Notes under the pieces: model-generated
The model's input: the letters and a program-made list of their open reading frames with translations, nothing else
What the model was told of the DNA's origin: nothing
The model's database searches: none
NCBI RefSeq assembly: GCF_050490315.1
Contig: NZ_JBNPEO010000001.1
Location: forward strand, 620,001-684,000
Direction: 5' to 3'
Length of the DNA stretch: 64,000 nucleotides
Origin: JBNPEO01 sp050490315
GTDB taxonomy: Bacteria > Actinomycetota > Actinomycetes > Actinomycetales > Micrococcaceae
Program-made: the position numbers and the translations under genes
In this document: positions 14,937 through 23,600 of the stretch, piece after piece
Numbering within the stretch: the stretch's first letter is position 1
Layout: each line of letters begins with the position of its first letter

Positions 14937-16279
14937 GAACAGGACAGATGACTTCCAACACCCCGGCCTCGGACCAACTCTTCGAACGCGCACGGAACCT
15001 GATGCCAGGCGGCGTCAATTCCCCAGTGCGCGCCTTCGGTTCGGTTGGTGGAACACCACGTTTTATGGTCTCAGCCAAGGGTGCCCACTTGCAGGACGCT
15101 GATGGCCGGGATTACGTGGACCTCGTTTGCTCGTGGGGACCGGCGCTGCTGGGTCACGGTCACCCCGCCGTGTTGGACGCCGTCCACGCAGCGGTAGACA
15201 AGGGTCTAAGCTTCGGTGCGTCCACCCCGGACGAGGGTCGCCTAGCCGAGCTGGTTACGGAACGAGTCTCCGGCGTCGAACGTTTGCGTATGGTCTCTAC
15301 TGGCACCGAAGCCACCATGACAGCCGTACGTTTGGCACGCGGGTTCACTGGCCGTGACCTGATCATCAAGTTCGCTGGTTGCTACCACGGTCACTTAGAC
15401 GGATTACTGGCTGCGGCTGGCTCAGGTCTTGCCACCTTGGCCCTGCCCGGCTCCGCTGGAGTTACGGCCGCAACCGCCGCTGAAACCTTGGTGCTTCCCT
15501 ACAACGACCTTGCAGCAGTGGAGGCGGCATTCGCGGCCCACCCAGGACGCATCGCGGCGGTTATCACCGAGGCCGCACCAGCGAACATGGGCGTTGTTAC
15601 ACCGGGCGAAGGATTTAACGCTGGCCTGCGCCGCATCACCGCCGAACACGGTGCACTGCTGATCCTCGATGAGGTGCTCACCGGATTCCGCACCGGCTAT
15701 GCAGGCTACTGGGGCCTCACCGGTGGTGCCGCCGACGCCACCGAAGCATGGACCCCTGACTTGTTCACCTTCGGAAAAGTTATTGGTGGCGGCCTGCCCA
15801 CAGCTGCCCTAGGAGGCCGTGCTGAAGTGATGGACTACTTGGCCCCCGTGGGCCCGGTTTACCAGGCCGGAACACTGTCCGGGAACCCGGTGGCCATGGC
15901 CGCCGGCGTGGCCACCCTAGAAAACGCGACGCCGGAGGTGTACAGCTTTGTGGATGCCCGCTCCCTTGAGCTGCAAGCAGCCCTGAGTGCCGCGCTCAGT
16001 GCAGAGGGCGTGGACCACTCCATCCAGACGGCGGGGAACTTGTTCTCTGTTGCCTTTGGAACCGCCGCGAACGGCGTCCACAACTACGCTGACGCACAGG
16101 CTCAAGAGTCCTTCCGCTACGCACCGTTCTTCCACTCGATGCTGGACTCGGGCGTGTACCTGCCCCCGTCCGTTTTTGAAGCATGGTTCTTGTCAGCAGC
16201 CCATGATGACGCAGCCATGGAACGTATCTTCCAAGCCCTTCCAGCGGCCGCCCGGGCAGCTGCTGCGGCCACTGCGTAA
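14933..16279 (+). CDS. hemL: Glutamate-1-semialdehyde 2,1-aminomutase
   Basis: HemL (448 aa) converts glutamate-1-semialdehyde to 5-aminolevulinate with PLP. The PLP lysine is in LFTFGKVIGGGLP (about residue 282). Other family blocks: LFERARNLMPGGVNSPVRAF at the N-terminus, FMVSAKGAHLQDADGRDYVDLVCSWGPALLGHGHP, RMVSTGTEATMTAVRLARGFTGRDLIIKFAGCYHGH, and LLILDEVLTGFR. ATG 14933 overlaps the upstream stop; a second ATG at 14948, with aggac before it, is an alternative giving a start closer to relatives. It is the last gene of the heme operon and is followed by a strong hairpin terminator. Confidence 0.96.
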   Translation: MRTGQMTSNTPASDQLFERARNLMPGGVNSPVRAFGSVGGTPRFMVSAKGAHLQDADGRDYVDLVCSWGPALLGHGHPAVLDAVHAAVDKGLSFGASTPDEGRLAELVTERVSGVERLRMVSTGTEATMTAVRLARGFTGRDLIIKFAGCYHGHLDGLLAAAGSGLATLALPGSAGVTAATAAETLVLPYNDLAAVEAAFAAHPGRIAAVITEAAPANMGVVTPGEGFNAGLRRITAEHGALLILDEVLTGFRTGYAGYWGLTGGAADATEAWTPDLFTFGKVIGGGLPTAALGGRAEVMDYLAPVGPVYQAGTLSGNPVAMAAGVATLENATPEVYSFVDARSLELQAALSAALSAEGVDHSIQTAGNLFSVAFGTAANGVHNYADAQAQESFRYAPFFHSMLDSGVYLPPSVFEAWFLSAAHDDAAMERIFQALPAAARAAAAATA

Positions 16280-16304
16280 GTAGCCTTCAGAGCCTGAGCT
16301 AACT

Positions 16305-16347
16305 AAAAAGCCTCGCCCTCCAGAGTGACTGGAGGGCGAGGCTTTTT
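16305..16347. terminator. Bidirectional intrinsic terminator after hemL / metI
   Basis: A perfect stem aaaagcctcgccctccag pairs with ctggagggcgaggctttt around a loop of agtga, with A and T runs at both ends. It can end the heme operon on the plus strand and the met importer operon on the minus strand. Confidence 0.93.
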
Positions 16348-16376
16348 GTGTGCTCCTGGTGGTTTGCGGTGTTTGC

Positions 16377-17036
16377 CTAGCGGCGCATCACTTTGCGGGC
16401 CAGCAGGTTGCCCAAGAGCTGAGCCAACTGCACAATCACCACAATCACCACAACGGCCAGCAAGGTCACCGCGTAGTTGAACTGCTGGTAACCATAGGTA
16501 ATGGCAAGGTCACCTAGACCACCACCACCGATGTAACCGGCCACTGCAGACATGTCCACAACACCAATAAAGATGAAGGTGTAACCCAGGATCAGTGGGC
16601 CCAGAGCTTCGGGGAGAACTACCCCAAAAAGGATCCGAGAACGGCTGGCGCCCATGGACCGGGCAGCTTCTACCACTCCGGGGTCAACCGAAACCAGGTT
16701 TTGCTCCACAATGCGGCCCATCACCACGGCTGCCATAAGGGTCATCGGGAAAATGGCGGCTTCAGTACCGATGGACTTGCCGATGATTGCCAAGGGGAGG
16801 GGCTGAACTAGGGAAATGAAGATGATAAACGGGATGGGACGCACCACGTTGATCACAAAGTTCAAGACGTTGAAGACGGCCGGGTTATGCAGGATGTTGC
16901 CTGGCCGGGTGGCGTACAAGAGCACACCAATAACCAAGCCGATGATGCCACCAATAACCATGGTGACAGCCACCATGTAGAGCGTCTGCTGAACACTGCT
17001 CGCCAGCTGCGGGCCGATGATGCTCCAGTCGATCAT
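16377..17036 (-). CDS. metI: Methionine ABC transporter permease MetI
   Basis: A 219-residue inner-membrane permease with about five helices and the ABC permease EAA motif at VVEAARSMGASRSRILFGVVLPEALGPLILGYT. The sequence VMVIGGIIGLVIGVLLYAT, VINVVRPIPFIIFISLVQPL and VGIVDMSAVAGYIGGGGLGDLAITYGYQQFN-like blocks are typical of MetI/D-methionine permeases. It pairs with the ATPase MetN upstream (overlap of four bases) and the binding lipoprotein MetQ to import D- and L-methionine. Last gene of the minus-strand operon; it ends 29 bases from the shared terminator. Confidence 0.94.
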   Translation of the reverse strand: MIDWSIIGPQLASSVQQTLYMVAVTMVIGGIIGLVIGVLLYATRPGNILHNPAVFNVLNFVINVVRPIPFIIFISLVQPLPLAIIGKSIGTEAAIFPMTLMAAVVMGRIVEQNLVSVDPGVVEAARSMGASRSRILFGVVLPEALGPLILGYTFIFIGVVDMSAVAGYIGGGGLGDLAITYGYQQFNYAVTLLAVVVIVVIVQLAQLLGNLLARKVMRR

Positions 17037-18115
17037 AGTTGCGCCTCATTCCCGTTCGAAGCTGGCCATTCTTCAACGGCAGTCACCGTCTTCAGCTTTG
17101 CGATCAGCGCCGTTACCGAGGCGTCCGGGCCACTCAAAACGTAAGTCAGGGAACCGTAGGGGCGCTGAGCAATTTCAGTGATGGAGCCGTAAACAACGGC
17201 ACTGTGAACGTCCGGTTGAGTGCGGAAGATTTCCGAGATGTCTCGCTGCTGGGTGCCGTTGCCTGCCGCGGCGTCCTCGGAAACTGTCACAGTGACAATG
17301 GTTCCCGAATGCGCTTGCTGCAAACGTCGGACAGTGTCCGCCGAGGGCTTGTCCTGGATTGTCGAGTTGATAAAGCGCTTAGTGGCGTCTTCTTGCGCGA
17401 AGGCAAAGACGTTGTACACGGGGCCAGCTTCAAGGAGCTTTCCCTTTTCCATCACGGCAACCTGATCACAAATGGAACGGACCACGTGCATTTCGTGAGT
17501 GATCACCACAATGGTGGTTCCCAACTCGCGGTTGACCTTTTTGAGCAGGTTCAGTACTTCCGAGGTGGTTTCCGGGTCTAGAGCGCTGGTTGCTTCATCA
17601 GCCAAAAGGATCTTGGGTGAGGTGGCCAGTGCGCGGGCAATACCTACACGCTGCTTTTGGCCACCAGAAAGCTGGCTTGGGTATTGGCGAGCTTTCTCAG
17701 CTATGCCCACAAATTCGAGCAGTTCTTTGACTCGTGCTTCGCGCTTTTCCTTGGGCCAACCGGCTACCCGCAAAGGATATTCAACGTTTTTGGCCACGGA
17801 CCGTGAGTTGAACAAGTTGAACTGCTGGAAGATCATACCGATCTGTGACCGGAGCTCCCGCAGCTGTTTTTGGTTCAAGGTGGTGAGGTCTTTGCCGTCA
17901 ACCACTACGGAACCTGAGGTGGGCAATTCAAGGGCGTTGATCAAACGTACCAGGGTGCTTTTACCGGCACCCGAGTATCCGATGACGCCGGTAATGGAAT
18001 CTTCTTCAATGTCCAAAGTGACGGAGTCAACGGCGTTAACCAGGTTCCCCTTGGCCTTGCCGAAGCCCGCAAAGGCTTTGGACGCATTATTGAACGAAAC
18101 GATGCTGCTCAACAC
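17033..18115 (-). CDS. metN: Methionine ABC transporter ATP-binding protein MetN
   Basis: A 360-residue ABC ATPase. Walker A is GYSGAGKSTLVRLIN (about residue 45), signature QLSGGQKQRVGIARALA, Walker B ILLADEATSALDPETT, and the switch His is in VVITHEMHVV. Residues from about 265 form the C-terminal NIL domain that binds methionine and inhibits transport when methionine is plentiful; its sequence is SGTIVTVTVSEDAAAG and EIAQRPYGSLTYVLSG. There is an inserted loop NASKAFAGFGKAKGN near the N-terminus. It follows metQ after a 99-base gap that contains a hairpin, and overlaps metI. Confidence 0.95.
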   Translation of the reverse strand: MLSSIVSFNNASKAFAGFGKAKGNLVNAVDSVTLDIEEDSITGVIGYSGAGKSTLVRLINALELPTSGSVVVDGKDLTTLNQKQLRELRSQIGMIFQQFNLFNSRSVAKNVEYPLRVAGWPKEKREARVKELLEFVGIAEKARQYPSQLSGGQKQRVGIARALATSPKILLADEATSALDPETTSEVLNLLKKVNRELGTTIVVITHEMHVVRSICDQVAVMEKGKLLEAGPVYNVFAFAQEDATKRFINSTIQDKPSADTVRRLQQAHSGTIVTVTVSEDAAAGNGTQQRDISEIFRTQPDVHSAVVYGSITEIAQRPYGSLTYVLSGPDASVTALIAKLKTVTAVEEWPASNGNEAQL

Positions 18116-18164
18116 GGTCCTCCTAACTTCAAGTGATGTGCCATGAGTGACACCGAAAACGGCA

Positions 18165-18198
18165 TTGACGCCGACCGCCCTAAGGCGATCGGCGTCAA
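18165..18198 (-). terminator. Hairpin between metQ and metN
   Basis: On the minus strand a 15-bp stem (ttgacgccgatcgcc with ggcggtcggcgtcaa, one G-U pair) closes on a four-base loop and is followed by tgccgtttt. It lies after the metQ stop and before metN. It could end part of the transcripts or protect the metQ message, giving more binding protein than membrane components. Confidence 0.6.
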
Positions 18199-18214
18199 CG
18201 GCTAAAGCCAGGTA

Positions 18215-19117
18215 TTACTTGGCAGACTGGACGTTCTCCTGGATGGTCTTCAACGCGGCCTGAAGGTCAGCTGCACTGTTGTCCTTGAACACACCGTTGG
18301 TGCCGAGGTCCTTCTTGACTGCTGCTTCAACCTCAGGATCGTGGTAAAGGGCTGCGATCTTCAGCAGGGTTGCGTTGTTTTTGTCCTCATCGCGAGCCAC
18401 AAAACCGTTGATGTACGGCTTGGTGGATTCGGCGTTGGGGTCATCCTTGGCGATGATCAGGTCATCGCCAAGCTTGGCAGCGGTGGCGTAGTTGTTGTTG
18501 ACGATTGCTGCTGCAACGCTGCCCAAGTTCTGTGCGGTGAGCTTGGCGTCTACCGGAACTACCTTGACCTTGGATGCTGCGGTGTCGATGTTGGCAGGAG
18601 TAGAAGCGGAGTTCGCGCCACCCTTGACCTTGATCAAACCGGCCTGCTCGAGGACGATGATTGAACGAGCCTGGTTGGTGGGATCGTTAGGGATAGCAAC
18701 TTCGGAGCCAGCCGGGATCTCATCTGCGCTCTTGTACTTCTTGGAGTACAGCGGCAGCGGGTAAACAGCTGTGGCGCCAATCGGCTGCAGGTTCTTGCCG
18801 TTCTTGACGTTGTAGTTGGCCAAGTACTGCAAGTGCTGGAATTCGTTCAAGTCCAGCTGCTTCTCATCCAAAGCCGGGTTGGGCTGGTTGTAGTCAGAGA
18901 AGTTCTGGAACGTGACGTCAACGCCGGCCTTTTCCTTAACTACCTTCTTGTAAACCTGCCAGTATGGCTCTGCACCATCGGCAACACCGATCTTCACGGT
19001 CTTGATGTCAGTAGGCAACGGGCCACTTGCGGTGGATGCGCCACCGCACGCAGACAGGGACAACACAAGAGTTGCGGCCACGGCGGCTGTTTTGAGCCAT
19101 GCAGAAGTCAGTTTCAT
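18215..19117 (-). CDS. metQ: Methionine-binding lipoprotein MetQ
   Basis: A 300-residue substrate-binding protein of the NlpA/MetQ family. The N-terminus MKLTSAWLKTAAVAATLVLSLSACGG is a lipoprotein signal with the lipobox LSAC, so the mature protein begins at Cys and is anchored outside the membrane. Family blocks are VKIGVADGAEPYWQVYKKVVKEKAGVDVTFQNFSDYNQPNPALDEKQLDLNEFQHLQYLANYN, AVYPLPLYSKKYKSADEIPAGSEVAIPNDPTNQARSIIVLEQAGLI and AAIVNNNYA, each in the expected order. ATG 19117 is chosen over a longer in-frame start because the signal peptide begins there and gagaaag precedes it. It is the first gene of metQ-metN-metI. Confidence 0.95.
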   Translation of the reverse strand: MKLTSAWLKTAAVAATLVLSLSACGGASTASGPLPTDIKTVKIGVADGAEPYWQVYKKVVKEKAGVDVTFQNFSDYNQPNPALDEKQLDLNEFQHLQYLANYNVKNGKNLQPIGATAVYPLPLYSKKYKSADEIPAGSEVAIPNDPTNQARSIIVLEQAGLIKVKGGANSASTPANIDTAASKVKVVPVDAKLTAQNLGSVAAAIVNNNYATAAKLGDDLIIAKDDPNAESTKPYINGFVARDEDKNNATLLKIAALYHDPEVEAAVKKDLGTNGVFKDNSAADLQAALKTIQENVQSAK

Positions 19118-19410
19118 AAAAAGTACTTTCTCGATGATGCGGTCTTGGATGCGTGTAGCATCTGCGGGCCCAGTGATGTGTGGTCCCGAAATCGAATTTA
19201 AGTATGGCACGCAGTAACTTTGCCCGACTTAGTGATGTCATATTCGGACATGTGGCTGTTTAGCAGAATAAAGTTCTCGTCATTGCCGCAAAAATGCCGT
19301 CAGTTAAGAAACGACGGCGGATTCTCGCCGTCGTTATGACGCGGACAGTCACCTGAACAAAAGGTGAACGTGACGCAGATCGCACATCGGCCAGCTGCGG
19401 CTATAAGCCC
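19118..19410 (-). promoter_or_regulatory. metQ upstream region with two hairpins
   Basis: A 293-base gap between the exonuclease stop and metQ. At 19310-19335 a perfect 10-bp stem (aacgacggcg / cgccgtcgtt, six-base loop) and at 19349-19367 TCACCT-N7-AGGTGA probably end the exonuclease transcript. Closer to metQ, ATGTC-N7-GACAT (19235-19251) is a weak inverted repeat. I looked for the conserved core of SAM riboswitches (for example the GGCAACC segment) and did not find it. No confident promoter could be named. Confidence 0.45.
19310..19335 (-). terminator. Hairpin after the exonuclease gene
   Basis: Perfect 10-bp stem aacgacggcg / cgccgtcgtt with loop of six, followed on the minus strand by tcttaact, a weak T-rich tail. 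Placed 75 bases past the exonuclease stop; likely terminator or mRNA 3' end. Confidence 0.55.
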
Positions 19411-20124
19411 CTAAAACTCGCCACGACTATTGTCCTCGGGTGGAAGTACCGGCCAGTCACCTTCGATAACAGCCGTAGGTTTGGTTCGACGCAAGTACTG
19501 CTGGAAATCCGCTGCCTGTGCTGAGGCCCACTCAATCTGCAAATTGTGCAACGCTTCAGCCGGCATTTTAAGTTTGGGGAACTTCAGCACCATGGCATCC
19601 AACATTCGCGAGGTAGCCAGTGCATCCGCCGCGGAGGTGTGGGCGTTCTCTAGAGATATTCCGTATTCCTCGCACAATGCTGTGAGTGTGCGCTTGCCCT
19701 TGCGGTACCGGTCCACCTGCTTATTCATAATAAAAGGGTCCAGCACCGGAAAACGCCTGACTTGTGCGATACCGTGGCGGGCGCATTCAGCGGCAAGAAC
19801 CGTGAAATCATAGTTGGCGTTAAAAGCAATAACTGGGACACCAACTAAGAACAAGTCCTCGAGCGTTTTGGCAAGCTCAGCCACCACAGTTTTAGCGTCT
19901 TGGCCGTTGGCGCGTGCGTGTTCGGTGGTGATTCCATGGATTTGGGCAGCTTCCTCAGGGATGTCCACCCCTGGATTGGCTAACCATTCATGCTCGGCGG
20001 TGACGTTTCCAGCACCGTCCACCACAACCACCGAGGCCGTGACAATACGAACGGCACGGGAATTACGGCCGGTGGTTTCGACGTCGAACGCTGCTCGGGG
20101 CTGATCATGCCAACTGCTACTCAT
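19411..20124 (-). CDS. 3'-5' exonuclease, DnaQ/DEDDh type
   Basis: A 237-residue DEDD-superfamily exonuclease. Motif I is AAFDVETTGRNSRAVRIVTASVVVVD, motif II NANYDFTVLAAE, and motif III AHTSAADALATSRML, with the H-x4-D pattern of DnaQ-like (DEDDh) enzymes. It probably trims 3' DNA or RNA ends and is a separate polypeptide, not a polymerase domain. ATG 20124 is preferred because family members begin a few residues before the motif; ATG 20154 would add ten residues and the open frame extends further without support. It is divergent from the alkyltransferase-like gene. The C-terminal region (residues 160-237) is conserved among actinobacterial relatives as I recall, without a known function. 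Confidence 0.88.
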   Translation of the reverse strand: MSSSWHDQPRAAFDVETTGRNSRAVRIVTASVVVVDGAGNVTAEHEWLANPGVDIPEEAAQIHGITTEHARANGQDAKTVVAELAKTLEDLFLVGVPVIAFNANYDFTVLAAECARHGIAQVRRFPVLDPFIMNKQVDRYRKGKRTLTALCEEYGISLENAHTSAADALATSRMLDAMVLKFPKLKMPAEALHNLQIEWASAQAADFQQYLRRTKPTAVIEGDWPVLPPEDNSRGEF

Positions 20125-20261
20125 AAAGCCAACGCTACCGTCCAGCTCTGACATTTTCTGATGCACCGGCTCTAGACGTAGCTCGCGGACTGGTTTCCAA
20201 CCGTATAACCCGAGCTCGGAACCGGTAGGCGCTCTCCGTTGGTGCCCGATAGGCTGGGGCG

Positions 20262-20672
20262 ATGCGTGAGGACTTTGTGGATGCTGTATTGACCATTGCG
20301 GCAATGGTTCCGGCCGGTTCCGCGGTGGCCTATAGCGACATTTCGGACCTGCTCCAGTCAGCAGGTCCACGGCAGGTCGGCTCGGTCATGTCCCACTACG
20401 GCAGCTCTGTTCCTTGGTGGCGCGTTTTGCGAGCCAGCGGTGAAGCGCCGCAAGGACACGAATCCCAAGCCTTGGCCCACTACCTAGCTGAGGGAACACC
20501 GCTCCGCGGAGACTTTGACAACTATCTTCGAACCGGCGAGGGGCGATGGAAAGTTGATTTCCGGACTGCCCGCTGGGCTCCTACAGAGGAAAATTTCGCC
20601 GCGGTGGACCAACTCGCGGAAGCCCTGCGTTCCAGAACAGCAAAATTGTCACAGGCGGATGGTGAACTGTGA
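20262..20672 (+). CDS. Alkyltransferase-like (MGMT family) DNA-binding protein
   Basis: A 136-residue protein of the O6-alkylguanine transferase fold. The helix-turn-helix region DFVDAVLTIAAMVPAGSAVAYSDISDLLQSAGPRQVGSVMSH corresponds to the DNA-binding part. Where true methyltransferases have the catalytic PCHRV, this one has PWWRVL, so it cannot accept an alkyl group. It matches alkyltransferase-like (ATL) proteins, which bind O6-alkylguanine and hand it to nucleotide excision repair. Residues 85-136 form an extra C-terminal stretch. Its TGA overlaps the GTG of the helicase-nuclease adnA, so expression is coupled to a recombination-repair motor. Start ATG 20262 follows a short leader. Confidence 0.9.
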   Translation: MREDFVDAVLTIAAMVPAGSAVAYSDISDLLQSAGPRQVGSVMSHYGSSVPWWRVLRASGEAPQGHESQALAHYLAEGTPLRGDFDNYLRTGEGRWKVDFRTARWAPTEENFAAVDQLAEALRSRTAKLSQADGEL

Positions 20673-23600
20673 ACATGGCAAGTTCAACGGGTTCCTCCAC
20701 ATATGCGCCGCTGCGTCTAGTTCCACCCGTACGCGGCTTGCGGACTGGCCCGGCACTGTCCGCTCAACAAGCCGAGGTCCTCAGTCACGGAGAGGGAAGC
20801 GGGCCCATCATTCTTAGCGGCGCACCAGGCACCGGTAAGTCCACAACGCTTATTGAAGCAGCCGTTAATCGTGTGGAGAAGCACGGTATTGACCCCGAAC
20901 GGGTCCTATTTCTGGCGCCGAGCCGTGCTGCCGCAGCGGAGCTTCGTGATCGATTCACTGCACGCCTAGACCGGACACTGAGCACCACGCCAGCCAAAAC
21001 CTGGTCTGCGTATGCTTTTGACCTGATCCGGCGCGCACGCGCCGAGGGGTTCACCTCCTTGCGAGGTGTGCCGCGACTGTTAGCTGGCGCCGAGCAGGAC
21101 CTTATTATCAAACAATTACTGGAGCTGCACAGCAGTGAAGGAAGAGATCTGCCCTGGCCCGATGACCTGCAAGCTGCCCTACCCACGCGCGGCTTTCGCC
21201 AAGAAATTCGGCAGCTCTTTGACCGCATTATTGAATCCGGTCGCGGGGCAGATGACCTCGCGGCGCTCAGCACGAGACTGAACCGGCCCGAGTGGCATGC
21301 AGCGGCCAACCTATATGCCGAGTATCGGGACGTGATGGATCTTGGTGCTGATGCCGCCTTTGATCCGGCAGGAATCATCACCACAGCGCGCAATATTTTC
21401 CAAGACTCTCCTGAGTTTTTGCGCCTTGAACGGGATCGGCTCCAGCTGATTTTGGTTGACGACATTCAAGAGGCGAATCCGGCTATATACGAACTTCTGG
21501 CAGATGTGGCGGAAGGCAAGGACTGCATTGTTACCGCCTGCCCAGACACAGTGGCCCAAGGGTTCCGCGGGGCGCGGCCAGACCTCGTCGCCGAACTACC
21601 GCAGCTCTTGCGCGGCACACCTGTACGTGGCGTGGGGGCTAGCTTGCCCGGGGCCTCGGACGAGGGCGTCAAGAAACTGAGTCTGAGCCGTTCACACCGA
21701 ATGACTCCACCGCTGGCCGCAGCCTGGACTTCCGTGGCAGAGCGAATCTCCACCCGGGCCGGTGGGGGAGCTGCACGAACGCTCACTGCCGTTGCGGGGA
21801 TCTCTGAAGCGGAGCAGAACAGCTCGGTCCATCAAAACAGCTCTGTGCATCAGAACAGCTCTGTGGAGGCCCACCTCTTGGCCTCACCAGTGCACGAACT
21901 GCGGTACCTCACACAGCGGATTCTTCACGCGAAGCTGCGGGACAATATCGCTTTCGAGGACATTGCCGTGATTGTCCGTAACGGTGCCCAAGTGGTTCAA
22001 ACCCAGCGCTTTCTCCAAGCTCAAGGGATCACCTGCGCAGTCCCGGTAGCTGACACTGCGGTCCGTGACGAGATCGCCGTACGCCCACTTCTGGACGTTT
22101 ACCGCGTAGTGCTAGAACCAGAAATGCTCGACGCCGAACGCGCGGTCGCGCTGATCACCTCCCGAGTGGGTGGCAGTAATGCGATGGAGCTGAGGCGATT
22201 GCGCCAAAGCCTCCGGCGAGAAGAACTCTCTGGCGGTTCCGGGCGCGCCAGTGACGAGCTCTTAGTCGAAGCACTGGGTAATCCTCGGGCTCTACAGACC
22301 CTTGGCATCGAAGCCCGGGGCGCTCGCCGGATCGCCGCCATGATTGAAGCCGGCCGGGCAGCGATGGCCGTCCAAGGAGCCAATGCTGAGACGGTCCTAT
22401 GGGCAATCTGGGATACAGCCGGACTCGCCAAACGCTGGCGCGAGGCTGCCCTCGCAGGAGGAGCCGCAGGGGAACGGGCAGACCGGGATCTGGACGCCAT
22501 CATGGCCCTGTTCCACGCCGCTGAACGCTATGTAGATCAGGTTCCAGGTTCTGGCCCTGCCCAGTTCTTTGACTACCTGATGAACCAAGAAATACCGATG
22601 GATACCTTGGCGGCACGAGCCCAACAGGGAAGTGCTGTGCAGATCATGACACCGGCCAGCGCAGCGGGCAAAGAGTGGGAGATGGTGCTGATCCCAGGAT
22701 TGCAAGAAGGTGTGTGGCCCAATACCAAGCTTCGTGGCGAGTTGCTAGGCAGCAGTCTCTTTGCGGACGCCGTGGAACACGGGGTGGACTATGCACTCCA
22801 GCAGGGGCCCGTGAGTCGCCTTCGCGAAGTTCGTTACGACGAGCTACGAATGTTTTCACTCGCTGTGAGCCGCGCCCAGCGGATTCTGATTTGCACAGCA
22901 GTGGCGAGTGAAGACGAACAGCCCTCACAATTTTTGGATTACGTTGCGCCGCTTTCGGTGGATCATCCTGGACGCTCGCTGACCAGAGTAGAGCGGCCAC
23001 TAACTCTGCGGGCCCTCGTGGCTGAATTACGGGCGGCCACCATAACGGAGACGGCTATAACGACAGATGCAGCGACAGAGACGGCAGCCGGCGCAGCCGG
23101 CGTTCCCTGGTCCCCTGACGCTCACGAGGCAGCTCGAGTGCTTGCAGTCTTGGCGTCCGCCCAACCGCCAGTTCCCGGTGCTGCGCCGCAAGACTGGTGG
23201 GGCTTGGCGCCCTTGAGCTCAACGGCTCCGATTGTGGGCCCTGAACTTCCTGTGGCAGTTTCGCCGTCAAAAATTGAGGCAGTCCACAAGTCACCTCTGG
23301 ACTGGTTTGTGCAAGCAGCAGGCGGCGAAGCAGCGACTGACTTCGCACGCAGCCTGGGTACCTTGGTGCACTCCATTGCCCAAGACATGCCAGCAGCAAG
23401 TGGCAACGAATACATTCAGGAGCTAGTCCGAAGATGGCCCACCTTGGGGATGAAGGACAACTGGGAGGGACGGCTGGATTTCAAACGAGCCGAAGGCATG
23501 GTCAAACACCTCGCCTCCTACGTGATCCTGATGCGTTCTCAGAACCGCGAGCTCGTGGCCACTGAGCATGATTTCCAAGTGGAGTTCCCGGCCCCAGGTA

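Noticed and set aside
19118..19410. SAM riboswitch upstream of metQ
   Set aside because: Hairpins exist but the conserved core segments of SAM-I/SAM-IV aptamers are not found on the minus strand.
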